From: Levilactobacillus spicheri DSM 15429
GTDB taxonomy: Bacteria; Bacillota; Bacilli; Lactobacillales; Lactobacillaceae
Direction: 5' to 3'
NCBI RefSeq assembly: GCF_001435095.1
Contig: NZ_AZFC01000016.1
Span: 199,332 to 263,331 of the forward strand
DNA: 64,000 bases
The position numbers and the translations under genes are program-made. The notes beneath the pieces were generated by a model. The model saw nothing but the letters and a program-made list of their open reading frames with translations, searched no databases and was not told where the DNA came from. Shown here one piece after another: positions 52,385 through 60,580 of the stretch; within the stretch, counting starts at the first letter, position 1, and every line of letters begins with the position of its first letter.

Positions 52385-52494
52385 GTGGGACAAAAGGCGA
52401 TTAGCTGACGGTGTTAAGCGGAACCAGCTGCCTTTTGGCGCACGTTTCAGCACCAGAAGTTTGAAGACTCAAAGTGCCTGAGAAGTTTGTCCCA
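52385..52494. repeat. MITE-like 110-base element with 9-base inverted ends
   Basis: TGGGACAAA (52386-52394) and TTTGTCCCA (52486-52494) are exact inverted repeats bounding a gene-free segment with an internal AGCGGAACCAGCT. A related stretch may lie at 45499-45560. No coding capacity. 52495-52788 has no other feature I can name. Confidence 0.55.
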
Positions 52495-52788
52495 AACGCT
52501 TCTTTGATTCACCCCCATTCTAGCGCGTCCACCGGTCAAGACAATCAGCCGTCCTTGTCAGCTGGTTTCTGGGCCGTTCACCGAAAAAACGGGCTGCCTC
52601 GAGCATTTTTCCTAACCCCAGCGGCAGAAAGCGGATACCGTTAATTAGCTCACCGTCAAATGGTCCGACTTCGTGCGGTTTATAACTTAAACCACACGCC
52701 ACACTGAACGGTATATGGCGTTGTATAATTTTAGAATTGTGCTAAGGTAAGGGTGATAAGATTGCCAACTTAAAGGAAGTGAACCGCA

Positions 52789-53445
52789 ATGCCTAAATAC
52801 CGTTTCTTTGTCCAGCCCCAAATCGATCAGCACGATCATCAGGTGATTGGTTACGAGGCGCTCTTACGTCAACAACAGCGGGACCAGTCCTGGTCCCTCC
52901 CCCGTTCCTTCACCGCGATTTCGGTGGCCGACCAAATCAAACTCTTGGAAGAAACTGCGGCGACCCTCAATGTTGCGGCAACCCAGCAGACCCTGGCCTT
53001 CAACCTGAACAATCGCCAGCTTCGCGACCCCTTCACCCTGGGGGCCATCTTAGTCTTCAAGAAACAGCTGGCCCAGGTGGCCCTGTCCATCGAACTGACC
53101 GAGGCCCCGAGCCTGGAAGAGTTGATCCTCTTCAGCACGGTCCTGCACCAATACGACATCAAGGTGATCATCGATGACGTGGGGACCGGGTCGAACACCT
53201 ACCCGAACATCCAGCACCTGTTGCCGTACGTGGACGCTATCAAGTTCGCCATGCAGAACCTGCGGGCCACGCACAACGCCGACCAGATTCCCCACGAGCT
53301 GGCCTTCTGGTCCAACATCGCCAAGACCTACCGGTTAGGGCTGGTCCTTGAAGGCGTCGAGAACGCCGCGGATCAAGCACTGGCTAAAAAGTACGGCATC
53401 ACCATCCATCAGGGCTACCTCTACGGCAAACCCAGTCTGGTATAA
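52789..53445 (+). CDS. EAL-domain cyclic-di-GMP phosphodiesterase, single domain
   Basis: A 218-residue protein made up only of an EAL domain, expected to hydrolyse c-di-GMP to pGpG in the cytoplasm. Catalytic positions are present: E23 (YEALLR), N72 (FNLNN), E102 (IELTE), D129-D130 (IIDDVGTGSN), K152 (DAIKF), E188 (LEGVEN) and Q208 (QGYLYGKP). KID reads KFA, a mild departure. No sensory, PAS, CBS or GGDEF domain is attached. AGGAAG is present upstream of ATG 52789. It is a single-gene unit between terminators. Confidence 0.9.
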   Translation: MPKYRFFVQPQIDQHDHQVIGYEALLRQQQRDQSWSLPRSFTAISVADQIKLLEETAATLNVAATQQTLAFNLNNRQLRDPFTLGAILVFKKQLAQVALSIELTEAPSLEELILFSTVLHQYDIKVIIDDVGTGSNTYPNIQHLLPYVDAIKFAMQNLRATHNADQIPHELAFWSNIAKTYRLGLVLEGVENAADQALAKKYGITIHQGYLYGKPSLV

Positions 53446-53563
53446 GCTTTTACGTTGCCATCAGCGGTAGCTACCGTTTGATTCGCTTTCACAGTCCAGG
53501 CCTTCGAAGTTCGGCCTGGACGCCATCTATCTTGCTCAAACCGTTTATCAAAAATTCCATCAC

Positions 53564-53617
53564 AAAAAGGGTTCTTCCCGGTACAGTCATGACGGCTGAC
53601 CGGGAAGAACCCTTTTT
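53564..53617. terminator. Bidirectional terminator between EAL gene and PTS operon
   Basis: AAAAAGGGTTCTTCCCGGT pairs perfectly with its complement at 53599-53617, giving a T-run on both strands. A second hairpin, TCCAGGCC/GGCCTGGA at about 53494-53520, lies just upstream without a T-run. Confidence 0.93.
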
Positions 53618-53660
53618 GATGGACCCGATTTCTTATTATTAGGTTTTATGAGTCATTACC

Positions 53661-54488
53661 TTATTGAAAAATTCCCAGCCAGGTGCCCACCAGGCTGATC
53701 ACCAGGACCCCGACTAATAGCCACAGGGGTTTGACGTGGTGGCGCAAGAGCCAGACACACCCGAGGGTCAGCACCAGCGGCAATAAGCCCGGCACCAGCT
53801 GATCCAGCAACTTCTGCAGCGCGTAGTCGGTGTGGGCGCTGGTGGTCAGCGTGGCCTTCAGCTGAACACGGGTCCACCGCGGGACCAGGGCGCCCATGAC
53901 GAACATCCCCACGATGGACGCCCCCAGCGTCAGCTTCTGCAGGATGCCGCTACTCAGGTAATCGATCACGTTGAGCCCCTGCCGGTAGCCCCAGCGTTGG
54001 GCCCACCAGCGAAAGGTCAGCCGGGCCACGTTCCAGCCCAGGAAGAAGACCAGTGGGCCGCCGATGCCGAAGCCACTCAGGGCCAGGCTCGCGGCGAAGG
54101 CACTTAAGATGGGCCGCCAAGTCCCCCACCAGACGGGGTCGGCCACCCCAGCCAACGAGCCCATCATCCCGACCTTCATCGCGTTGATGTCGGCCGCCGA
54201 GACGGCCGCCCCGTTAGCGTGCTGCTCCTCTAACGACAGGGTCACGCCGGTAATCAGCGATTGCATGTAGGGCATGGTGTTAAAGGACGTCAGGTGCCGG
54301 GTCGCCGCCGCGGCTTGCTGGTCGCGGGTCGCGTACAGCCGCTGAATCGCCGGGATCATGACGTAGCAGAACCCCAAATTTTGCAAGCGCGGGTAGTTCC
54401 ACGCCGCCTGTTCCAACCCAGAACGCCCAAAGATTTTCAATTGGTCCCCGAGCGTCAGTTCTCCGGGGTGTCGCGTGGTTGCGCTCAT
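53661..54488 (-). CDS. PTS system mannose/fructose/sorbose family IID component
   Basis: A 275-residue membrane component that, with IIC, forms the sugar channel. Typical IID features: an N-terminal hydrophilic part with FGRSGLEQAAWNYPRLQNLGFCYVMIPAIQRLY (about 20-53), the GVADPVWWGTWRPILSAFAASLA segment (about 112-135), and several helices at the C-terminus. ATG 54488 is preferred because AAGGAGG lies seven bases upstream; the ATG six bases earlier abuts that site. Last gene of the A-B-C-D operon. Confidence 0.93.
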   Translation of the reverse strand: MSATTRHPGELTLGDQLKIFGRSGLEQAAWNYPRLQNLGFCYVMIPAIQRLYATRDQQAAAATRHLTSFNTMPYMQSLITGVTLSLEEQHANGAAVSAADINAMKVGMMGSLAGVADPVWWGTWRPILSAFAASLALSGFGIGGPLVFFLGWNVARLTFRWWAQRWGYRQGLNVIDYLSSGILQKLTLGASIVGMFVMGALVPRWTRVQLKATLTTSAHTDYALQKLLDQLVPGLLPLVLTLGCVWLLRHHVKPLWLLVGVLVISLVGTWLGIFQ

Positions 54489-54500
54489 GCCCATTCCTCC

Positions 54501-55310
54501 TTATAAATCATCGAGTTCTCGGTCCAGGTCGTCCTCATCGTCCGCCGATGAGCCGCCCCCCTGCTGGTCGTGAGGGCCAGAGCCGTGCGTCGGCCAGACG
54601 TAGACGTACACGCAGGCCAGCGCCACGCCGATCATCCCCAGGGCGATCAGGCTGAGGTGCTGGTCCGTGGCCAGGGCAAAGCCCAGGAAGAAAAACGGCC
54701 ACAGCTGGCGGCTGGCCATCATGTTGATCACGATGGCGAAGCTGACCACCACCAGCATGCCCGCGGCGACCCGCAGACCGCCCTGAACGGACGTAGGCAA
54801 CGCCTGATACGCGTGCTGCAGCCAAGCGGCCGGGATCAACAGCAAAAGCGCCGTGGGAATCACGACCCGAATACCCTGCAAGGCCGCGCTGTAGAGGTGC
54901 AACCGACTGATGCGGTGCAGATCCCCCTGCGCGGCGGCGACGTCGGCCTGGGCGACCAGTGGCACGATCAACTGCCGCAAGAGCCGGGTCAGCGCCTGAC
55001 CGACCCAGGCCAGCGGCAACGCCAAAATCACCCCGGCCGCGACGGGCAGGTGGGCCGGGCCGCTGATCCACCAAGCGGCGACGACCGCCGCCAACGCCGG
55101 GTCGGGCGCCACGGCGGTCCCGATGTTCATCCACCCCAGCGTGACCAGTTGGAGCGAGGCCCCTAACGCCACGCCGCTGAGCGGATGCCCGACGGCGAGG
55201 CCGACCAGCGTACAGGCAATGATCGGCTGGTGAAACTCCCATTCGTCGACGACACCTTCCACGCCGGCCAGAAAGGCGATCACCAGGACCGCCAAGATAC
55301 TCATGTTCAT
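54501..55310 (-). CDS. PTS system mannose/fructose/sorbose family IIC component
   Basis: A 269-residue membrane permease with about eight helices. DEWEFHQPIIACTLVGLAVGHPLSGVALGASLQLVTLGWMNIGTAVAPDPALAAVVA (about 23-80) contains the conserved IIC loops. The C-terminus is unusual: a glycine/serine linker and a strongly acidic tail (ADDEDDLDRELDDL, about 255-269) outside the normal domain. AAGGAGGTG upstream of ATG 55310. Sugar specificity cannot be read; mannose, GalNAc, sorbose and fructose types share this layout. Confidence 0.92.
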   Translation of the reverse strand: MNMSILAVLVIAFLAGVEGVVDEWEFHQPIIACTLVGLAVGHPLSGVALGASLQLVTLGWMNIGTAVAPDPALAAVVAAWWISGPAHLPVAAGVILALPLAWVGQALTRLLRQLIVPLVAQADVAAAQGDLHRISRLHLYSAALQGIRVVIPTALLLLIPAAWLQHAYQALPTSVQGGLRVAAGMLVVVSFAIVINMMASRQLWPFFFLGFALATDQHLSLIALGMIGVALACVYVYVWPTHGSGPHDQQGGGSSADDEDDLDRELDDL

Positions 55311-55373
55311 GGTGCCACCTCCTTTTCTGCCACAAAAATACCCCGCCCGGCACGAACCAGGTGAGGCAACTTG

Positions 55374-55883
55374 CTAGGCTGGCATTAAGCCTTTTTTCTG
55401 TGCTAACGTTAAAAAGTCCTGCTGACGGTCGGTCGGGACCGTCTGGGCGTAAACCGCCACGCCGGCTTGCGCCAGTTGTTGGGCGGCCGTCACGTCGGCT
55501 TCATCGGCCGCGACGCTCGGCGTCAACATGGTCTTGTGGACCGTGTAGGCCAGGTTGCCCACGTCCACCCCAATCTCGCTCAGGTCGATGCCCTGGGCGA
55601 CCAATTGGGCCATTTCCCCCAACGTTTCCGTCAAGATCAGCGGTTTGAACTGATCGAACCGGACGTCGCGGTAAATCTGCACCATCTTGGCCACGGTAAT
55701 CACGTTGGCCTTGACCTCCGCCGGGGCCGCCTGCATGATCAACGTTTTACGTAACTTGTCGTGAGCGACCGTGTCGGAAACGACCAGGATGCGATTGGGC
55801 CGAATTGCCTTGGTCCACACCGTCGCTACCTGCCCGTGTAATAAGCGGCTATCGACCCGTGCCAGTTGAATGGCCATTGTCAT
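55374..55883 (-). CDS. PTS system mannose/fructose/sorbose family IIB component
   Basis: A 169-residue cytoplasmic phosphocarrier. The phosphorylation site His is in ARVDSRLLHGQVATVW (His16). The fold continues with ILVVSDTVAHDKLRKTLIMQAAP near 32-54 and GIDLSEIGVDVGNLAY near 98-113. It takes phosphate from IIA and gives it to the sugar. ATG 55883 overlaps the IIA stop (ATGA), so the two are translationally coupled. As a separate protein, not fused to IIA, it belongs to the lev/aga-like arrangement. Confidence 0.94.
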   Translation of the reverse strand: MTMAIQLARVDSRLLHGQVATVWTKAIRPNRILVVSDTVAHDKLRKTLIMQAAPAEVKANVITVAKMVQIYRDVRFDQFKPLILTETLGEMAQLVAQGIDLSEIGVDVGNLAYTVHKTMLTPSVAADEADVTAAQQLAQAGVAVYAQTVPTDRQQDFLTLAQKKGLMPA

Positions 55884-56299
55884 AGTAAATCGTCATCTCC
55901 CGTATCCGTTTGAAGGTCCAAGTGGCGAATGCCCCCCTGCGCCGTGCGCTCGATGTGCGGCACGACCTCGGCGAGGGGCTGTTGCTGCTGCGCCAGGGCC
56001 TCAATCAGCATTGGCAGGTTCAGTCCCGCCACCAGCGCGTACCGGTCGGCGTGCTCGGCGACCACGCGGCTGGCCGCGTTGAACGGCGAGCCGCCCCACA
56101 GGTCCACTAAGAAGAGCAATTCGTCGACGGGTCCCATCGCCTGAATCGCCTGATGGTACTGGCGTACGAGCTCCTCGACGCTTTCGTCGGCCGCCAGCGT
56201 CACCGCCGTGACCCGCTCGGCTTTGCCGAAGATCATCTCGGCACTCTGTAGAATTCCGCGGGCGAACTCCCCGTGGCTGGTTACGATTATGCCCAGCAT
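55880..56299 (-). CDS. PTS system mannose/fructose/sorbose family IIA component
   Basis: A 139-residue cytoplasmic phosphocarrier. His9 in GIIVTSHGEFARGI is the site phosphorylated by HPr, and FLVDLWGGSPFNAA (near 63-76) is the second conserved block. First gene of the IIA-IIB-IIC-IID operon. No sigma-54-type promoter or LevR-like regulator is visible nearby; a TATATT lies about 56344, directly after the terminator of the HAD gene. Confidence 0.93.
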   Translation of the reverse strand: MLGIIVTSHGEFARGILQSAEMIFGKAERVTAVTLAADESVEELVRQYHQAIQAMGPVDELLFLVDLWGGSPFNAASRVVAEHADRYALVAGLNLPMLIEALAQQQQPLAEVVPHIERTAQGGIRHLDLQTDTGDDDLL

Positions 56300-56353
56300 C
56301 CTGCCACCCCTTCATGGTTTACTCTAAATTTTAGTCTGAATTCAATATAGCAC

Positions 56354-56378
56354 AAAAAAGCGGTTCCAGCTACCGCCC
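56354..56378 (-). terminator. Short terminator after the HAD gene
   Basis: On the minus strand GCGGT pairs with ACCGC around AGCTGGA, followed by TTTTTT. The short stem may allow readthrough into the PTS operon. Confidence 0.6.
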
Positions 56379-56387
56379 AGTGGATTT

Positions 56388-56999
56388 TCACAACAATTTT
56401 AGCATGGCCTGCGGGGTCAGGAAGCTGACGTCCGGGGTCAGGTCCCGGGGCCGCTTGCCGTTCCAGGCCGCAAAACCGAAGGACACCTTGGCCGCGTGGG
56501 CCGCCTGCTGGTCGTACAGGGTGTCGCCCACGTAGACCGTCGCTCCGGCCTGCGCTCCCAAGCGCTGCATCGCCAGTAAGATGCCGTCCGGGGCCGGTTT
56601 GCCGTGGGCCACGTCTTCGGCCACGACTTTCTGGTCAAAGTAGGCGTCGAGGCCCAGGCTGACCACGTCCCGGTCGTACTCGAACTGGCGCTTCGAGGTC
56701 ATCACGGCCAGGTGTGCGCCCCGCGCCCGCAGCTGCGTCAGGGCGTCCGTGACCCCGGCGTAAATGGCGACCGTGTCCCGGTAGTCCTGCGTCCGCGGCC
56801 CCCACAGCTCTAAGACCTTGGGCCAGTCGGGCACCTTGAGCCGCAACAGTGCATCCTTGCTGGGAATGCCGAAGGTCGTGGCCAACTCGGCATAGGAATA
56901 CTCCAGCCCCCGTTCGTGTAGGATGGCCTGCAGCGACTTCATGTACATGGCTTCCGTGTCCAACAGGGTGCCATCAATATCAAAAACAAAGTTTTTCAT
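56388..56999 (-). CDS. HAD-superfamily hydrolase (phosphoglycolate phosphatase/beta-PGM-like)
   Basis: A 203-residue HAD protein. Motif I DIDGTLLD (7-14) with the nucleophile Asp, motif II VMTSK (near 99-103), the motif III Lys in GKPAPDG (near 133) and motif IV VGDTLYDQQAA (near 157). A helical cap (about 15-85) makes it a C1-type enzyme. It lies upstream of the PTS operon on the same strand behind a weak terminator, so dephosphorylation of a sugar phosphate imported by that PTS is possible but unproven. ATG 56999 starts directly with the catalytic strand. Confidence 0.88.
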   Translation of the reverse strand: MKNFVFDIDGTLLDTEAMYMKSLQAILHERGLEYSYAELATTFGIPSKDALLRLKVPDWPKVLELWGPRTQDYRDTVAIYAGVTDALTQLRARGAHLAVMTSKRQFEYDRDVVSLGLDAYFDQKVVAEDVAHGKPAPDGILLAMQRLGAQAGATVYVGDTLYDQQAAHAAKVSFGFAAWNGKRPRDLTPDVSFLTPQAMLKLL

Positions 57000-57084
57000 G
57001 AATTCTACTCCTCAATCAGGTCGCCTGGTGTCGTTTGCCAGTGACCGTGTGTCTCTCCGAATACAGGGTGCCACAACGGGCGCC

Positions 57085-57117
57085 AAAAAAAGAGCCCGGA
57101 AACGTTCTCCGGACTCT
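57085..57117 (-). terminator. Terminator of the MATE gene
   Basis: On the minus strand AGAGTCCGGA pairs with TCCGGGCTCT (wobble), followed by seven T residues. Confidence 0.88.
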
Positions 57118-57137
57118 AGTTTACCATGTTTTAACGG

Positions 57138-58568
57138 TTACGACTCAGGTTGCGGTTCCACCGCCAGCTCCGCCTCAGCGGCCGCTGCCGGCGTCCCGGA
57201 TTGGTGGTTATTCTGATCATTCAGCACGTCTTCCGACCGCTGCAGGTTCCGCAGCTGACGGACGGCCCGAATCCAGGATGGCACCAGGATCGCACAGGAC
57301 CCCAGCCAAGCCAGTGGTTCGGCGGACACGGCACCGGCGTACCCGAAGGCCCCGACCATGAACAGCGCCGCAAAGACCCGCATGGTCAGTTCCCCGACCC
57401 CGGCCAGCGTCGGTAAGACCCGCCGACCCAGGCCCTGCAGGGTGTTCCGGATGATGAACAGCACACTCAGCAACAGGTAGGTGCTACCGATGATGTTGAA
57501 GTAGGTCTGTGACAGCTGAATCACGTGTTCGTCGGCGGTCCCGATGATCAACGTCACGATAGGCCGACCGAAGAAAATGACCAGGCTCCCCGCCAAGACG
57601 GCGAAGGTACCAGACAGCCAGAGGGTCTTCTTGACCCCTTCCAGGATTCGGCCGTACTTGGACGCCCCGAAGTTTTGCGCGGCGAACGTCGCCATGGTGA
57701 CCCCGAACGAGGACATCGGCAGTGAACAGAGTTGGTCGACCTTAGAAGCCGCCGTCGAGGCCGCCACGGAGTCGGTCCCTAACGAGTTTAAGGCCGCTTG
57801 CATGACCATGGTCCCGATGGCAATGATCGACAGTTGAAAGCCCATCGGCATCCCCGTCGAGAAGTGGTCCCAGAGTTCCTTGAAATCGATCTTAAAGTCG
57901 TCCTTGGAAATGTGCAGCAGCGGAATCGACCGACCGATGTACCAGACACACAGTAAGGAGGCCACGACCTGCGAGATCACGGTCGCCCACCCGGCACCGG
58001 CGACACCCATGTGGAAGACCAGGATGAACAGTAATTCGAGGATGACGTTGACCACGGTCCCGATAACCAGGAAGATCAACGGCGTCCGGGAATCCCCGAG
58101 GGCCCGGATGATGTTGGATAACAGGTTGAAGGCCATCGAGGCGAAGATTCCGGCAAAGATCACGCTGATGAAGGTCCGCGCGTTGTCAAAGATCGACGCG
58201 GGCGTTTGCATCAGTTTCAAGATGGGATCCACGAAGGACAACGCCAAAACGGTCAACACGATGGTCATCAGAATCGAGATGACGATGCTCGCGGCGAACG
58301 ACCGGCGAACCCCCTTGAAATCCCCGGCACCGTAACGCGTCGCGGTGATGATGGCGAGGCCGGCGGTGAGTCCTTGAGCGAACCCGATGATCAAAAAGTT
58401 AATGGACCCCGTGGCACCCACGGCGGCGAGGGCCTTGACCCCCAGCGTCTGCCCGACGACCACAGTATCTGAAACGTTATATAATTGCTGGAATAAGTTA
58501 CCAATTAAAAGTGGAATAGTAAAAAAGAAAATGAGTTTCAGGGGACTGCCCTTGGTTAAGTCGTTCAT
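57138..58568 (-). CDS. MATE family multidrug/metabolite efflux transporter
   Basis: A 476-residue membrane antiporter with twelve helices in two homologous halves. The start (LTKGSPLKLIFFFTIPLLIGNLFQQLYNVSDTVVVGQTLG) and the middle (PMSSFGVTMATFAAQNFGASKYGRI near 262) are typical of Na+- or H+-driven MATE pumps. A short Gln/Glu/Ala tail (about 455-476) extends into the cytoplasm. AAGGAGG lies eleven bases before ATG 58568. Substrates are unknown. The upstream gap shares a cre-like site with the divergent gene. Confidence 0.92.
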   Translation of the reverse strand: MNDLTKGSPLKLIFFFTIPLLIGNLFQQLYNVSDTVVVGQTLGVKALAAVGATGSINFLIIGFAQGLTAGLAIITATRYGAGDFKGVRRSFAASIVISILMTIVLTVLALSFVDPILKLMQTPASIFDNARTFISVIFAGIFASMAFNLLSNIIRALGDSRTPLIFLVIGTVVNVILELLFILVFHMGVAGAGWATVISQVVASLLCVWYIGRSIPLLHISKDDFKIDFKELWDHFSTGMPMGFQLSIIAIGTMVMQAALNSLGTDSVAASTAASKVDQLCSLPMSSFGVTMATFAAQNFGASKYGRILEGVKKTLWLSGTFAVLAGSLVIFFGRPIVTLIIGTADEHVIQLSQTYFNIIGSTYLLLSVLFIIRNTLQGLGRRVLPTLAGVGELTMRVFAALFMVGAFGYAGAVSAEPLAWLGSCAILVPSWIRAVRQLRNLQRSEDVLNDQNNHQSGTPAAAAEAELAVEPQPES

Positions 58569-58747
58569 CGAGATGCCGACCTCCTTATTAGATTTTTGCC
58601 GTGCCGGTAACGGACACAGGGTGACTACTATACTGGGTTCTTCCCGGTTTGTCAGGGAATTAGCTCACCGATTTTGCGTCCCACCCCTTGGCGGTTTAAG
58701 TACTTATATTACGCCTATAAAATATCTTTGAAAAGGTCAAATTCGGC

Positions 58748-58761
58748 TGAAAACGATTGCT
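58748..58761. promoter_or_regulatory. cre-like site 1
   Basis: TGAAAACGATTGCT matches 12 of 14 positions of the CcpA consensus TGWAANCGNTNWCA. It lies in the intergenic region between the MATE and dehydrogenase genes. Confidence 0.45.
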
Positions 58762-58851
58762 AAGTGGAATTGTTATATGTTTGTCACACAAGGCGTCGGG
58801 CCGCCCGTTTGCCGGTTAGTAAGTGTGTAAATTGACACAAGCTTCCGGTCA

Positions 58852-58879
58852 TAGAAAGCGCTACCAAAGATGCTATACT
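58852..58879 (+). promoter_or_regulatory. Predicted promoter of the 3-hydroxyacyl-CoA dehydrogenase gene
   Basis: TAGAAA, 16 bases, TATACT, 46 bases before the ATG. The -35 and spacer are overlapped by a cre-like site. Confidence 0.6.
58853..58866. promoter_or_regulatory. cre-like site 2 overlapping the promoter
   Basis: AGAAAGCGCTACCA matches 12 of 14 positions of TGWAANCGNTNWCA. Its place over -35 and spacer suggests CcpA repression of the dehydrogenase gene. Confidence 0.6.
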
Positions 58880-58925
58880 CCAGCTACCGTTAAGACCTTT
58901 GCCAACCAACCTAGGAGGAGATCTC

Positions 58926-59855
58926 ATGACCACCATTCAACGTGTTACCGTCGCCGGCAGTGGGGTTTTAGGCAGTCAAATCGCGTACCAAGCCGCTTAC
59001 CGGCACAAGGACGTCACGGTCTACGATATCAGTGAGGCGGCCATCGAACAGGCCCAGCAGCGGATTGAAAGCTTGCGGGCACGCTACCTGCACGACCTGC
59101 ACATCGACGATGCCGCCTTCGATGATGGGCTGACTCGCATCCACTACGCGACCAACCTGGGGCAGGCCGTGGCCCAGGCCGACCTGGTGATCGAAGCCAT
59201 CACGGAAAAACCCGCCATCAAGCACACCTTCTACCAAGAACTCGCCCTGGTCGCACCAGCCCAGACGATCTTCGCCAGCAACTCGTCGACCCTGGTGCCT
59301 AGCATGTTCATGGCCGACACCGGCCGGCCCGAGAAATTCCTGAACCTGCACTTCGCCAACCAGGTGTGGCTGAACAACACCGCTGAAATCATGGGTTCCC
59401 CGCAGACCGCACCCGCCGTCTTCGATGAGGTGGTCGCCTTCGCCGGGGAGATTGGGATGATCCCGATCCCGTTAAAGAAGGAACAGCCGGGCTACATCCT
59501 CAACTCCCTGCTGATTCCCTTCCTGAACGCCGGACTGGCGCTGTGGACCAACGGGGTCGCCGAGCCCCAGGTCATCGACAAGACCTGGATGAAGGCCACC
59601 GGCGCACCGATGGGACCGTTCGCCATCCTGGACATGATCGGCATGCGGACGCCGTACCACATCATCCTGACCAAGGCGACCCGCGAAAACGACGCGGTCA
59701 TGCTGGCCGCCGCCGACAAGCTCAAGGCGATGATGGATGCCGGCAAGTTGGGCGCCGAATCCGGCGAGGGCTTCTACACGTACCCGGACCCCGCCTTCCA
59801 GCAATCCAGCTTCCTGCAGGCCGAATCGACCGACCAGGTCCTGGCGCCTGAGTGA
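58926..59855 (+). CDS. 3-hydroxyacyl-CoA dehydrogenase family protein
   Basis: A 309-residue NAD-dependent dehydrogenase: Rossmann motif VAGSGVLGSQIAYQAAYRH (about 9-27), NSSTLVPSMFM near 119, the LNLHFANQVWLNNTAEIM segment with the catalytic His near 140-157, and a C-terminal domain with LLIPFLNAGLALWTNGVA. Likely substrates are short 3-hydroxyacyl-CoA or a related 3-hydroxy acid; no thiolase or beta-oxidation partner lies nearby, so a fatty acid cycle is not implied. AGGAGG seven bases before ATG 58926. Probably carbon-catabolite controlled. Confidence 0.88.
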   Translation: MTTIQRVTVAGSGVLGSQIAYQAAYRHKDVTVYDISEAAIEQAQQRIESLRARYLHDLHIDDAAFDDGLTRIHYATNLGQAVAQADLVIEAITEKPAIKHTFYQELALVAPAQTIFASNSSTLVPSMFMADTGRPEKFLNLHFANQVWLNNTAEIMGSPQTAPAVFDEVVAFAGEIGMIPIPLKKEQPGYILNSLLIPFLNAGLALWTNGVAEPQVIDKTWMKATGAPMGPFAILDMIGMRTPYHIILTKATRENDAVMLAAADKLKAMMDAGKLGAESGEGFYTYPDPAFQQSSFLQAESTDQVLAPE

Positions 59856-59880
59856 ACCACTCAGCCGTAAAAATAGCTAA

Positions 59881-59926
59881 AAACAGACAGTCACCTCTCA
59901 GACCGAGAAGTGACTGTCTGTTTTTG
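59881..59926. terminator. Bidirectional terminator
   Basis: AAAACAGACAGTCAC pairs with GTGACTGTCTGTTTT, extended by CTC/GAG. It lies between the convergent dehydrogenase and TetR genes. Confidence 0.93.
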
Positions 59927-59963
59927 TGGATCTAAAGGTGACGTGACTCTTTTTCAACACCAA

Positions 59964-60530
59964 TCAGGCTAACCGGATGGCATCCCAGATCAGTGAGTAG
60001 AGCGCGTCAAAGGTAACCGCTTCTGGCGCCGTCACCCCATTTTTGACGTTCGTCGTATGGGTGTGGATCACGGCAAACACCAGGCTCATGAACAGGTTGA
60101 TCGGCAACGGCTTTAAGACCCCCGCCGTCACCCCGGCCGTCAAGAGCTGCCCGACCACGTTGTTCGGGTCGTCCGCCCCGACCGTCAGTGCCATCCCCTG
60201 GCCCTTCAGGGACTTGATCTGTTGTAACAGCGTTAAACTGCCCGGGTGCGCCAACGAATAATCGTAGACCTGCTGCACGTACATCCGAATCCGTTCCGGC
60301 AAACTGATCCGGGAATCCGCCAACGCGGTCAACGCGGTGGTGCTAATGATTCGCTGGGTCTCCCGCTGATAAACGCTGTCGATCAACGCCTGCTTATTTT
60401 GAAAGTACAGGTACACATTGGACTGGGCAATGCCGACCTGTCGGGCCACCTTGGTGGTTGAGACCCCGGCCGGCCCCTCCTTGAGGATGATGGCCGCCAC
60501 GGCGTCTTGAATTTTAGTTTGTTTACTCAT
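59964..60530 (-). CDS. TetR-family transcriptional repressor
   Basis: A 188-residue regulator. The N-terminal helix-turn-helix (AAIILKEGPAGVSTTKVARQVGIAQSNVYLYFQNKQALIDSVY, about 12-50) is clear; the ligand-binding part is variable. It is divergent from the NmrA-like gene, and three copies of one palindrome lie between them. The start is set at ATG 60530, because the promoter TTGAAA-17-TATACT would place the transcript start about at the other ATG (60545), which also lacks a ribosome site; a leaderless start there is the alternative. Confidence 0.88.
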   Translation of the reverse strand: MSKQTKIQDAVAAIILKEGPAGVSTTKVARQVGIAQSNVYLYFQNKQALIDSVYQRETQRIISTTALTALADSRISLPERIRMYVQQVYDYSLAHPGSLTLLQQIKSLKGQGMALTVGADDPNNVVGQLLTAGVTAGVLKPLPINLFMSLVFAVIHTHTTNVKNGVTAPEAVTFDALYSLIWDAIRLA

Positions 60531-60551
60531 ATCTTTCTTTTTCATGGTTTC

Positions 60552-60580
60552 AGTATAAAAGATAACTATATCCTTTTCAA
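60552..60580 (-). promoter_or_regulatory. Promoter of the TetR gene
   Basis: TTGAAA, 17 bases, TATACT on the minus strand. Operator 1 (60557-60576) covers the spacer and -10 box. Confidence 0.75.

Noticed and set aside
54535-55353. Alternative minus-strand frame of 272 codons over PTS IIC
   Set aside because: Arg/Gly-rich composition without hydrophobic segments; the true IIC frame has clear family motifs and an AAGGAGG site.
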